DNA of 19,474 bases from Byssochlamys sp. IMV 00236 (lineage: Eukaryota; Ascomycota; Eurotiomycetes; Eurotiales; Thermoascaceae). A program made the translations under genes and the position numbers. Under the pieces are notes generated by a model. It was not told the DNA's origin, made no database searches, and was given only the letters and a program-made list of their open reading frames with translations. The stretch lies in assembly GCA_001931875.2 (NCBI GenBank), contig MSJH02000603.1, positions 1-19,474 on the forward strand, in the 5' to 3' direction. This document shows, piece after piece, positions 9,784-19,152 of the stretch. How positions within the stretch are numbered: the stretch's first letter is position 1; every line of letters begins with the position of its first letter.

Positions 9784-11280
9784 ATGGAACTTCCAACACC
9801 AGGACAAATTGTTACATACGACTATAGGACTACTGAGAGTCAAGTCAATCAAGTGCAAGACTTGAAGATATTACAATGGAATGTTGAGAGAAATTACGGT
9901 TAGAGATACAATACTGATTATAAACGTCTGATCCTAATAAAAAGTATGACAGAATCTGAGGAAATTATAAAAGTAATTCAAGATCTTGACCCTGATGTCA
10001 TCATGCTTCAAGAAGTTGATATATTCTGCAAAAGATCAGGCAACCGAGATCACATGCAAGAACTATGTAAGGCACTTAAATTGAAAGGTGGTTTTGTTTG
10101 TGAATTCCAAGAGCTTGATAGTCCCCTTCGTGGGTTACGTGATGCTGTAAGTCTGGAAGAAAGAAAAAAAAAAAAAAAAAAAAAAAAAAAGGTGGTATAT
10201 TGAACATTTAATAACACTTGTTAAAAAGGGAGGTGGTGTTCATGGTAATGCCATTTTATCAAAACATGATATTGAATTTAGAGTGCTTGAGCATCGAAAA
10301 GAAGCATATGACTGGAACAAGCATGGGAAATGGTTAAGAGAACCAAGGATTGGAAAGTAATGGTCAACTACTCGACTAGATTAAAAGCAGATATTAATAT
10401 CTATTTAGGCGATACACACTAGTTGGCACAGTACATGCCCCCTCACTACCACCCGTACTCTGCTATTGTGTTCATCTAGAGGTTAGATTAAAAAGTAAAA
10501 TGTGTTATTATAACATACTAAGGACAACCTTAGGTCTTTACGGGCATCATTAACCGAGTACACAACTTTGCTGATATTTTTGAAGATGCCTCAAATAACG
10601 CAGAAAAATACCCACATCAAGTTATCTGTGGTGACTTGAATACATTGGCTCATTCAATAGCACGCTTTTCACCAAAGTATGCTAGAGATAGATATAGACT
10701 CATGTCAGTAGGCGACACGGAGAGTAATTGGTTTGACCGACACGTCATGGCAGTCTATAGAGATCAACAATATGAGTACAATCTTCGCTTAGCTGGCTCT
10801 GGATTTCCATTTTCAGCCATGCCCGTACGCCTTGTTCGATTCATCTGGCAAATGATTGGACCCAAAATATTCGAAGTAATAAGTGGATTTGACGTTGAGA
10901 CGCTAAAAAGAGCACGAAACCCTGGTTTTTATGATCCTTGGGATCCTAATGAAGTCACCTTGCGCAATCCAAATTATTTTGGTCTATTTTCGGCTAAACT
11001 TGACTGGACGATGGTAAGATGTATGGACGTGCGTCAAAAGTGGATTGGAAACAGAGACTTTAGCGCCAGTGACCATGCCTATTTGATGCTAAAAGTTGGT
11101 CCTGATGACTCTGAGAAGGTTGCGCAGGTTCCAGCCATTTGGAAGCTTCGTCGTCAACAATGGCAACCTAATGGATTTGCTCCTTACAGACGCACGGCTA
11201 TTGGAACTACCTTGTTGACACTAGTTTTAACCTTGCTTTCACAGTGGCTAATTCATATGTATAAGCAATTTGTGTTGTAA
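9784..11280 (+). CDS. Endonuclease/exonuclease/phosphatase-fold protein with C-terminal membrane anchor
   Basis: A Mg-dependent hydrolase fold shared by nucleases, deadenylases, inositol phosphatases and neutral sphingomyelinases. Exons 9784-9898, 9953-10146, 10229-10356, 10409-10481 and 10534-11280 join in frame to 418 codons. Key residues are present: Asn33 in LQWNVER, Glu59 in MLQEVD, Asp204 and Asn206 in CGDLNT, and Asp350-His351 in SASDHAYL. The middle has GGGVHGNAILSK and GTVHAPSL. A hydrophobic stretch at about residues 392-413, followed by only a few residues, suggests a tail-anchored protein facing the cytosol. The first exon starts at ATG 9784, 29 bp after a T35 tract. Intron 2 (10147-10228) contains a 28-A run. 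No break is seen. Substrate is unknown: neutral sphingomyelinase is possible given the C-terminal anchor, but the usual paired membrane segments are not seen. Confidence 0.88.
10163..10190 (+). repeat. Poly-A tract inside intron 2
   Basis: Run of 28 A bases within the intron between the GTAAGT donor (10147) and the acceptor at 10227-10228. It breaks the reading frame only if the intron is retained. Confidence 0.85.
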
Positions 11281-12251
11281 CTAGACATTACTCTATAATT
11301 AGTATATACCGCCTCTTTCTTTCTTTCTTTCTCTCTTTGTTCATTATGCTTCTCAGCGTCATTTAATGTATTAACTTTAGAATTGTATACTTTTTCAGAT
11401 GATTATAGCTATTTTATCATATATTCCCCCTTTCCTTCCTTTGTTTTCATGTCTAAATAAAAATATCTGTGTGTGTATCTATAAATGTATTATGTCTTAA
11501 TTAATCATTAGTACTACAAACGTCATTGACTATATTTCCAACATTGTTCCCTTGCTTATATTAAAAAAAGTATATTTCAGAAAAGCCTCTTTCTATAAAA
11601 ATAACTATGGGCTTTTTTTTTCTTACAGAATCTGATGGGAATCAAAATGGTTTTCTTCAAAATAAAGACGTTTCCCTATAAAAAACCAGTATCAATTGTT
11701 TTATGGCTTAATTTTAAACCATTTAACAATCCAATGTTGATCATTCTCTTTGTTTTTAATCTTCGGTCCGGGGGAAAGCGCTCTGTCCTCCATAAACACT
11801 AAAAAATGAAATGTCAAAAGAAAAAGAGATGGGAGAACCATACTAAAAGGGGAAACGTCAAGTGATCGAAAATACCTAATATTGCGAAAATAGAGGGTAT
11901 CTACATTTGATCATTGGTGCAGTTTCCTCTATAGAGTTTTCCCTCGCACCACAGAGTCATACATTATATTGAGACCGTGGGCAATTCTACCATGTAAATC
12001 GGTTTTAAGTTTATTCAATTGGTGTAACTGATGTGAGTGGAATTATCTCACACACACATACACAATGTGTGTATGTATTGTATTAGAGATTGTCCCGTTA
12101 TTGATATCATTGCTACCTGAACTATAAAGCATACTGTTCGAATTTAAGTCCTATCTTTTACTCATAAATACGCTTAGTCAAATGGATTAGGAGTTTCAAA
12201 AAGCACTTTTTATAGTTTCTATTCGACATTTTTAGTACCACGCACTCAAAT

Positions 12252-12329
12252 TATCTACTATTGATAAGGAGCTATTCTCTTTATCAAAGAAAGGATAAGA
12301 TGTGATAAAGAAAATGCTAGATTGATAAG
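12252..12329. promoter_or_regulatory. Cluster of six GATA-factor core sites
   Basis: Six GATAA cores fall within 78 bp, on both strands: at about 12252 (minus), 12263, 12281 (minus), 12294, 12304 and 12324; four of them fit GATAAG or AGATAA. Fungal GATA factors act in nitrogen, iron or light control (family knowledge). The site lies about 490 bp before the transporter ATG, so a role in its expression is an inference. Confidence 0.5.
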
Positions 12330-12792
12330 GCCATCTTTCTCTTCTTTTTACTCCTTTTTCTCTTTCTGCAATCAACTTTTATGCCATTTTGATGTTCACA
12401 CAGGACTTTTTTTAGTAAAAATGATCTTTTGACACCATGTGTATGTCGTCAGTAATCTTAGTAATGGTACACAAGTAATCCCTCTTGCGGGAACAGTATA
12501 ATCAGAGCCTAAAACAGTTCGATCCCAGATTCACAGATGGAGCTCTTAGTACAACTGAATAACGAATCATTGTGGGGCATATTGACTCTTACTTGATACG
12601 GAACTCTTGGGTAACATCTTCAAGACTATAAATGAATCTATTTTTTCGGTCTTTCTTTGTTATTTGCATTATTATTGCTTGTCTTTAATATCTGATTAAA
12701 TCAATTACCTATTTTGCATTATCCCCTTTGTTTACACAAACCAGCTATTCCCACTCTGATACAAGCACAATAATAAATTTCCCTCTTTTGTG

Positions 12793-12807
12793 TATATATA
12801 TATAAAA
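12793..12807 (+). promoter_or_regulatory. TATA-like run just before the transporter start
   Basis: TATATATATATAAAA ends only 10 bp before the ATG at 12817. As a true TATA box this would place transcription start inside the coding region, so it may be unused or the leader is very short. Confidence 0.35.
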
Positions 12808-12816
12808 AAGAAAGAC

Positions 12817-14509
12817 ATGTCAAAACAAGTAAAATCTCAAGACTTGGGCTTCCCTGTTTACATGGTAGCTTGCGCAACAATTGCAGCACTCTCCGGATTC
12901 AATGTTGGATGGCATATCAGTATGTATTTGTTATTAGATTATATTTAAAATGTCTATTTTCTTATATAATAATCAAAAAGGTGTGCCGAATATGCCTGAA
13001 AAGGTGATTATGGGTATTGTCAATGAAGACGGTACAGGTGCTTGTCTGCCAGGCACTTCATCTTCTGGCTCATTGCCCGGATGTTTACCAATGTCCTTCA
13101 ATACATGGTAAATAAATCTATAGGTCCATCCCATATAATCCGTTAAGACTAGTGAAATTAGGGGTTATACTATTGGTGCCTTTGCCATTGGCGGATTTTT
13201 TGGTAGTCTTGCCAGCAAATACATGAACGTCTGGTTCGGCCGACGAGATAATATCATGATATCCTGTCTCTGGATGGCCGTTGGTGGTCTATTATCCGCA
13301 TGCTCTACCAATATTGGCATGGTACGCTTTTTCATTTATTTTAATATGTAATACAGAAAAACTAACACCTTGCTTTAGTACTCTGTTGGCCGTGCGTTTG
13401 TCGGTATTGCTTCTGGCATGTGTGGTTCTTCAGTAGCTATCTATGTTTCAGAAATTTCTACCAAAAAGAGTCGTGGAGCCCTTGGTTCCCTTTTTGAACT
13501 GTTTTTAAACCTTGGCATCTTACTTACACAAGTCTGTGGCCGATATATGGCTACTGCACCCACCTGGCGCTTTCTCTGGGCAATCCCTTCTTTCATAGCT
13601 GCTATTCAATTCGCCATTATGTACTTCTTCACAGTTGAATGCCCTCGTCGTCTTTGTGCTAACAAGGAGTATGAAAAGGCATGTGCTGCGCTTCAAAAAC
13701 TGCGTGCTGGTGCTGATGTTGAGGAAGAGTTTTCCTTAATACTTGCTGCTCGTCAGCGAGAGATCGAATCTGCAAAGAAACAAATGTCTATATGGGATAT
13801 TATATCCTGTAAAGACAGACATATCTCATGGAATACTGTCATTGTGATGGTCATTCAAGCGTTTAATCAGATCGGCGGTATTGGTCCCATGTCTGTTTAC
13901 TCTGTCGGCTTCTTTACACAAATCTTTGGTGATGCAACATTGGCTACCAACATATCGCTTGCTGATGCCTCTGTTAATATCCTTGCTACGTTTATTGCTG
14001 TGGTATTTATGCACCGTGTTGGCCGCAAGGGATTTATGCTCATATCTACCGGTGGTACCTGTATTGCGTCTCTCATGATGGTCTTGGGGTCAACGCTCAA
14101 AGACAAGTCTGGTCATCAAGGCATTGGTGGTCTTGCTATTGCTGCTGCTATTCTCTTTACGGGATCCTACAGTATGGGGTGTGGTGTCATCCCTTGGCTC
14201 ATTGCTCCTGAATTGTTACCTATGCATGCCTTGGCAGCTGGTTCTGCCCTTGGTAATTCCTCCAACTGGCTATTTAACTTTGTGGTCAATACTGTATGGC
14301 CACATATGAGCACTGGTCTTGGCACATACAGCTTTATCGTGTTTATCGTTATTAACTTTTGTGGCTTTGTCTTCATTGCGATTTTCATGCCAGAGACAAC
14401 CGGTAAAGACATTGATGATCATAAGAAAGCTGATGTAGTTGATGTTGAACAAAATGCCTCTGTTTCAAGCCAAGATAGCACAGAGTGTAAACCTAAACAT
14501 CATCCTTAA
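12817..14509 (+). CDS. Sugar transporter, MFS sugar-porter family (probable hexose transporter)
   Basis: A 12-helix plasma membrane or vacuolar facilitator or proton symporter. Exons 12817-12919, 12981-13107, 13162-13321 and 13379-14509 join in frame to 506 codons. Sugar-porter signatures are present: GFNVGWHIS in helix 1, FGRRDN after helix 2, GRAFVGIASG...YVSEIS (the G-R-x-x-x-G and Y-x-S-E-I pair), TWRFLW, VECPRRLC (a variant of PESPRWL), QAFNQIGGIG in helix 7, GVIPWLIAPELLP in helix 10 and the closing PETTGK. The extracellular loop between helices 1 and 2 is about 35 residues and Cys-containing, as in GLUT-type porters. The C-tail is acidic and then His-rich (KPKHHP). Introns fall only in the first quarter. 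The poly(A) signal AATAAA is at 14602. Substrate is not proven by sequence. Confidence 0.9.
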
Positions 14510-14768
14510 CCCTTATTTATATATTATGATATCAATTTTATTTTTGCTTTTTAATTTTTTGTGTATGTATAGCCCCTGTAACATATTTTTTTTCTATATG
14601 TAATAAATATATCTATTTTTTTATTATTGTAAAGCTTGTATAAAAGAGCAGAGGGCAGCTGCACGCATTTTAATATAGATTTAATTCTTTGTAAAGTGCT
14701 TCATTCTTTGTTTTCAAGAAAAAAAAAAAGATATATTATACTTATTCAATTCGGTCATCTTTATTCTT
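14510..14768. other. 3' flank of the transporter gene
   Basis: AT-rich, with AATAAA at 14602-14607 and an A-tract at about 14720. No coding frame is supported. Confidence 0.5.
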
Positions 14769-15028
14769 TCATAATAAGGTTCTCTCTCGATAGTATTGCC
14801 ACTTGACAAAGTGATTTACCAGAGTCTTTGTTGAGTTTTTTACTTGTGATATTCTCAGGCCCAAAGTATCAGCTTGTATTACAAGTAGATAATCTGCTTT
14901 AAATCCATTGATTAACCATACATTCTAATTAAAAAAGTCTAAAATAGACGTTCTCAAATAGCCTTGACTTGTTTCCTTGTGAAGGGCTATTCAGCGTTCC
15001 TTTTGATAAAATAGATCTCTTCAGCCAT
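14769..15028 (-). CDS. Tentative small protein, unrecognised
   Basis: Candidate of 62 codons in two exons. Exon 1 (15028-14996) starts at an ATG with G at +4 and encodes MAEEIYFIKRN. Exon 2 (14924-14769) follows a TAATTAG acceptor and reads openly for 51 codons, including KADYLLVIQADTLGLRIS, and ends in a basic, aromatic stretch with a TGA stop. The codon content looks like real coding sequence. The join requires a GC-AG intron (donor GCTGAA, 71 bp). The alternative GT donor at about 14969 keeps the frame but leaves one in-frame TAG in exon 1, which would make it a pseudogene. No family is recognised and no membrane segment is seen. Confidence 0.35.
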
Positions 15029-15321
15029 TGAAATCGTTCGCCTTTGGGTAGATTATAGATACCCGTTTAAAATTGCCTTTTGTAGACAATAATTAACAAT
15101 AAGGTTTAGAGATATGGTTACCTGTTTATGACATGTGACTGAATAAAGTATTTACATATCAGAAAGCAACATTTATTAATGACAATGAGGAGATAATGTA
15201 AACTGTAACTAGATTAAATCATGTCAAAAGATAGAGTCGTCTTTATCAAACTATTTTCTTTTTCGAAAAAAATAAAGTCAATAAAGATGATCATAATCAA
15301 TGTTTGCTTTATTTGACTGTT
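15029..15321. other. 3' flank of the dehydratase gene
   Basis: AT-rich and without a supported gene. An AATAAA on the minus strand at about 15308-15314 is the likely poly(A) signal of the HTD2-like gene. Confidence 0.45.
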
Positions 15322-16491
15322 TTAATTTACTTTATCTATAATAGCAAGTCCCTTAACAGCCACATCTCCGGCATCATTCATAATCCATAAATCATAGCTT
15401 GGTCCTTCCTTGTCATTTGTTTTCCAACGTCCACTGATAGTGAGTGCTTCATTTACAGTCAATGGCTTCAAGCATCGGTATTCGAATGACTTGATACGGC
15501 GGTCTTTGGTTTGATTATGACCTGCCTGTTGATCAGCATCCTTTGTAGCAAGATACTGATCAAGCTGATTAACCATATATATCAAGGATAATGGACCATG
15601 AGTTAGGCAACCTGATGAGCGAATTTAATAAAATACACGTGTCATATATATTTGAGTTTACCTTTTTGCTTTTCAACTTGAGTAGCAAAGGTATGATCAT
15701 AATGAATCAAATGAGAATTAAACGTAAGAGCGGAGAAGCGGAAGAGAGTGATGGGAGTAGGCGTAACATTGAATGAGAACTCAGGGTTACTCATGACCTC
15801 TGCAAATAAAAAAGAGCATTAGATTGCTTTCGCTATCTTGATACTTTAACTTACCATGAGATGATGACTTATTCTGAGTGACTTCTAAGACTTCCTCTTC
15901 CTTACTAGCATCATCTGTAGTATATACCCAGCAGCGGCTCTCGGTTAAGGCTAATCCTTGCTTGTTGTAAATTTTACCATCAACCCAAACGAACACACTG
16001 TTGCCCTTTTTGATATCCACTTTGCTGAGCTTGGTTTCCATCTTTATTTCATCACCCACACGCAAAGGGTTATCTACATTCCATTCAAGCTTGCCTCCTG
16101 CCCACTTACGACGAACATAAGGCTCAGGTGGGCTCCATTCCTTATTATAACCGTCCTTTGCGAGCTCCTTTTCGGGCACACGAGGAGGGAAATAGACTAG
16201 ATGCCACCCAGGAGGAATTTCAGTACCATGAGCAGGGAATTGATCATAGTTAAACTTGGGATGATCAAGCGTGTTGCCCAATAAATTGACTTGAGAGGGT
16301 GTAATGACATCTGTCTCTACCTTTGATTTTTGTGAAATTTCCTTCTTCCACGACTCGATATCCTTTTTGCAGGCGGACGTTGAAGAGAGGTGTCGTACAC
16401 GCATGACATTTGGTATAGTGCTTAATGCACCATAGTTTTTGTTTAAAATGGTTCTTAAAGCTGGCTGACTTGACTTAATTAATGAATGCAT
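15322..16491 (-). CDS. HTD2: Mitochondrial hydroxyacyl-thioester dehydratase, HTD2-like (MaoC hot-dog family)
   Basis: Dehydrates 3-hydroxyacyl-ACP in mitochondrial type II fatty acid synthesis, the pathway that supplies octanoate for lipoic acid (family knowledge). Exons 16491-15855, 15799-15662 and 15611-15322 join in frame to 354 codons. The N-terminus (about 40 residues) is basic, hydroxylated and free of acidic residues, a good mitochondrial presequence ending near RHLSSTSAC. The N-terminal hot-dog carries PPGWHLVYFPP, EPYVRRKWAGG and DEIKMETKLSKVDIKKG. The C-terminal half has the hydratase signature FNSHLIHYDHTFAT, then GCLTHGPLSL. All introns are GT-AG and short (50-55 bp). Close relatives include mesaconyl-C4-CoA hydratase-like proteins, so the exact acyl substrate is less certain than the fold. 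Confidence 0.88.
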
Positions 16492-16557
16492 GTTTGATGG
16501 GATGAGAGGAAAAGATATGTGAAATAAGAACTAGTAATATAAATGTAAACAATACAT

Positions 16558-16564
16558 GACGTCG
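16558..16564. promoter_or_regulatory. CRE-like TGACGTC site
   Basis: TGACGTC lies about 67 bp upstream of the dehydratase ATG and matches the ATF/CREB bZIP half-palindrome. It is a single site, so weak evidence. Confidence 0.3.
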
Positions 16565-16729
16565 TATGTACGTAGAATTGAGTTCTGCATGCCTTTTCAA
16601 CAAGCTTATCGGAGAATGAAATAGTGACTTTCATCAATACAAAGCCCTGCTTTCACTAATTTTAGTGCAACAAAATCAATCTGAAAGGACAGGAAAGGCT
16701 TTTTTGCTTGAACAACCGTGATATGTAAT

Positions 16730-17085
16730 TCACACTTGGCGTCTTACAGTTAAGGTATATAATACACTTAATACGTCTAGTGATACATGTTGTTGTCTTT
16801 GTTTATTTACTTTTGACATGTGTGCTAAAATTGGTGCGAAGGCTGGATCCAATTGAATAGCGTAATAAAAGATGATTTTCGTGCGATTCCTAAAGACATT
16901 GAGTTCAATTCATGCGACCAACATTTGCTTTGAATCTTTTAACAAATGCTAATTGAGAAGTTGTAGGAGGACGTTTGATTCCAACGGGTAATCTTTCAGG
17001 AAATCCTAGATCGCTTTCAGAGTCTGTGGACGTATTGGACAACTGCCTTCAATTAGCCTTTCTGCCTTTATGACATCAGGAACAC
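16730..17085 (-). pseudogene. Degenerate gene of unknown family with three in-frame stops
   Basis: A single minus-strand frame of about 117 codons runs from an acceptor-like TTTAACAG (exon start 17085) to TGA 16730-16732. It is interrupted only by TAG at 17006-17008, TAG at 16949-16951 and TGA at 16910-16912. Between stops the translation is protein-like: VPDVIKAERLIEGSCPIRPQ, DFLKDYPLESNVLLQLLN, and RTKIIFYYAIQLDPAFAP. Each stop is one transition from a Gln, Trp or Arg codon. More coding-like sequence lies upstream (about 17160-17260, KNLERPKSGRSNNKF...GRKLWS), and repeat copy B lies beyond that in the same orientation. No family is recognised; no intron model removes all three stops. Confidence 0.5.
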
Positions 17086-17340
17086 CTGTTAAAGACTTGT
17101 TAATTCAGTGAATATCGCTCCTTGTATTGTTGAGCCATTCACTTGACGCGACTCCATAGTTTTCTGCCGGCATATTTAATAATGAATTTGTTATTAGATC
17201 TACCACTTTTTGGTCTTTCAAGATTCTTTTTTACAAGGTGGTTTGTCCTGGTAAGAAAGCGGGGGTGGTAGTTTGAAAGTTAACTTGTAAGAACATATAA
17301 AAAAGTGAATAAAACAATCCAAAAAACTAAATGGACATAC

Positions 17341-17575
17341 CTGTTGTATTCAGCTTTATATTTGAAATGATTAATCAAGTCGATGCTTTGCGAAGTAAAT
17401 TTTTTATTAAGAAGAGAGAGATATTATTAAAGTAATTGTGAGTTTTATAGGAAGATTGAATGTTGTCAATATAATTATTGTTATTATAACTTATTATTAT
17501 CAGATGCGATAGGAGAAAGTAGAATGTATGTTTTATTATAAGATTATACTCGACTTATTATAGTGATATATATTA
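17341..17575 (-). repeat. Dispersed TATA-bearing repeat, copy B
   Basis: Second copy of the repeat, in inverted orientation to copy A. The CTATAAAA box is at 17450-17443 and the shared end CAACAG is at 17346-17341. Its last 22 bases (AATATAAAGCTGAATACAACAG) match copy C exactly. Upstream similarity to copy A covers the TATCGCATCTGAT block and continues to about 17570. Here CAACAG is followed by GTATGT, a good 5' splice site, which would make the repeat end the first exon of the downstream pseudogene. Confidence 0.7.
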
Positions 17576-17848
17576 AACACGTCGCACATCCTTTCTTTTT
17601 TGGGAACGCTTGCTAAGAAAGAGTATCTAATTTTTGCTGATATTTGACTTGAGAGTTTTACTCTGAAGCTTGCCAGATAGTAAAAGTCATTCAAAGCGTT
17701 ATATGACGCCTTATAGTCAATACGGTCGACCTATAAATGGACCTTGACATTGGCTATTGTGGTGTAGAAAAAGCTTCCAATTTGCTCTGTCAGGACTAGG
17801 TCATAAAACTCATTATTTCTGAAGTGTCTACACTTTTCGTAGTATTAT
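17576..17848. other. Spacer between repeat copies B and C
   Basis: No gene, RNA or clear motif found. One CTATAAATGG TATA-like sequence is at about 17730. The AT-rich sequence is not visibly shared with the flanks of copy A. Confidence 0.4.
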
Positions 17849-18040
17849 CTGTTGTATTCAGCTTTATATTCGAAATAAAGTTAATAAGTCAACATCTTGC
17901 GAATTTAATTCTTCTTTAAAAGAAAGAGGTATTATTAAAATAAGACGCGTAAGCGTTTTATAGGGAGAGAATCTATGGCTGTTATTTATATTAATGTGGT
18001 CAGTGTAATTATTTGCGCAAAAGAAATTCTTCATTGCTGT
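17849..18040 (-). repeat. Dispersed TATA-bearing repeat, copy C
   Basis: Third copy, same strand as B and offset from it by 508 bp at the shared end. CTATAAAA is at 17963-17956, followed by TTTAATAATACCTCTTTCTTTT and the CAACAG end at 17854-17849. It carries an insertion between the TGACCACATT block and the TATA relative to A. A 109-codon minus-strand frame here mostly reflects the repeat itself and is not called as a gene. Confidence 0.65.
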
Positions 18041-18174
18041 TTCTAGTGTGCTATTGTTCTGTATGCCGACTCTTCTACGGGGAGCTTTGAATAATAGCTG
18101 TGCGGACCAAAAGGCTCTAAATAGTCTAAAGAACTTTCCCAATGTACTACGAATTATAAAACATACGATGGAAG

Positions 18175-19152
18175 ATGATATTGATAACAACACTTTTTCT
18201 CAGATCTTTTGGAGTTTTCAGACTCAAGCGACGACGTGGAGCTCTATTGTTGCGAGCCCTAACTCACATTCAGCTGAATCTTCTCTATAAAGCAATGCTT
18301 TTACCGCAGCTGAATGGACAGAGCTGCAGCTTTCTATTACCATCAATACCTCAGTATAATTATTCATATAAATAGCCTTCATAGTTATCATAAAAATAAA
18401 GAACAATTCTTACCCTATTTCTGGTTTATATTTCAAAGGCCGACTTCCAAGCTTATTTTACTATTGAGAAGGACTTCTTTTCTGCCGTTGCCATTACAAT
18501 AACTGATTTCTGGAGACTATTTATGAAACAAGATTTTAATCGAGTCCACGAAAGAAGCTCCTGGGTAGAATATGTTGTACCAATATTTAAGCATTTCTCT
18601 GCTATAAATAAAGAAATTGCCTTCAGTTGGTAAATGAAAAGCTTAATTAAATATGTTTACAATACACTCTTTCCGGAAAGTACATTTCTGCACGCACGAG
18701 CGGTTCACGAGGAATTCAATGCCGATCTCATGTTGCCAGCCACCATTATCACTGTGTGTGATACACCGCACAATCAAGGCTATGGCACTTCGGCAGCCTC
18801 TGTTGGAAAACTTGCATCCCAATTTCTGCAATCTCTGGCATTGTCAGTAATTCTCAATTTGCCGGTCGCCGATTTTACTACGCCATTAGATTCATTCAAA
18901 AGAGCGGCAGCGATCAGACAACTTCAAACCAATGGACAAGCAGCGTCAAAATTTTCGAAGAGCTGGAACACATTAGCATCATTTGTCGACAAACTTGAAC
19001 TGGTCCAAAAGCAAGATATTCCGCCACTCGTTCTTGGTACATACTTGGATTTTGGTTCTCTGGCTATTTTGGCTGGCATAACAGCATCAGCAAGCAATCA
19101 ACGCATCAAAGAAGATGTTTGGAACCATCTCCGTCATTTGTATAGTCATTAG
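18175..19152 (+). CDS. Uncharacterised protein, spliced, probable fungal lineage-specific family
   Basis: Function unknown. Three segments join in one frame through two GT-AG introns of normal size: 18175-18353, 18402-18629 and 18681-19152, giving 292 codons. The second intron (GTAAAT...CCGGAAAG, 51 bp) removes an in-frame TAA that otherwise splits the protein. The start is uncertain: ATG 18175 or the in-frame ATG 18295 are both possible, and frames around 18166 suggest the true 5' end may be different or damaged. The centre has DFNRVHERSSWVEYVVPIFK, a segment I associate from memory, unverified, with large Mucorales families of unknown function. It is followed by HEEFNADLML...VCDTPHNQGYG and a helical C-terminal half. 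It neighbours repeat copy C, which points away from it. Confidence 0.45.

Larger units (their letters stand above)
11281..12816. promoter_or_regulatory. Long intergenic region upstream of the sugar transporter
   Basis: No supported gene in 1.5 kb. It contains the likely poly(A) signal of the upstream gene (AATAAA at 11456), a 9-bp-arm hairpin at 12056-12076 (ACATACACA / TGTGTATGT), a cluster of GATA motifs at 12252-12329, and a TATA-like run just before the transporter ATG. A minus-strand 30-codon frame at 11701-11793 looks protein-like but is too short to call. Confidence 0.5.

Noticed and set aside
11701..11793. 30-codon minus-strand frame starting MEDRALSPGPKIKNKEN
   Set aside because: Protein-like and preceded by a possible acceptor, but too short and with no recognisable upstream exon or domain.
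12056..12076. Hairpin with 9-bp arms in a CA/TG-rich stretch
   Set aside because: Low-complexity dinucleotide sequence readily forms such palindromes; there is no gene end or T-run to suggest a function.
13826..14452. Several minus-strand and alternate-frame ORFs inside the transporter
   Set aside because: All are shadows of the well-supported transporter coding frame.
17864..18193. 109-codon minus-strand frame
   Set aside because: It coincides with repeat copy C and its upstream flank; copies A and B are not open in the matching frame, so it is probably fortuitous.
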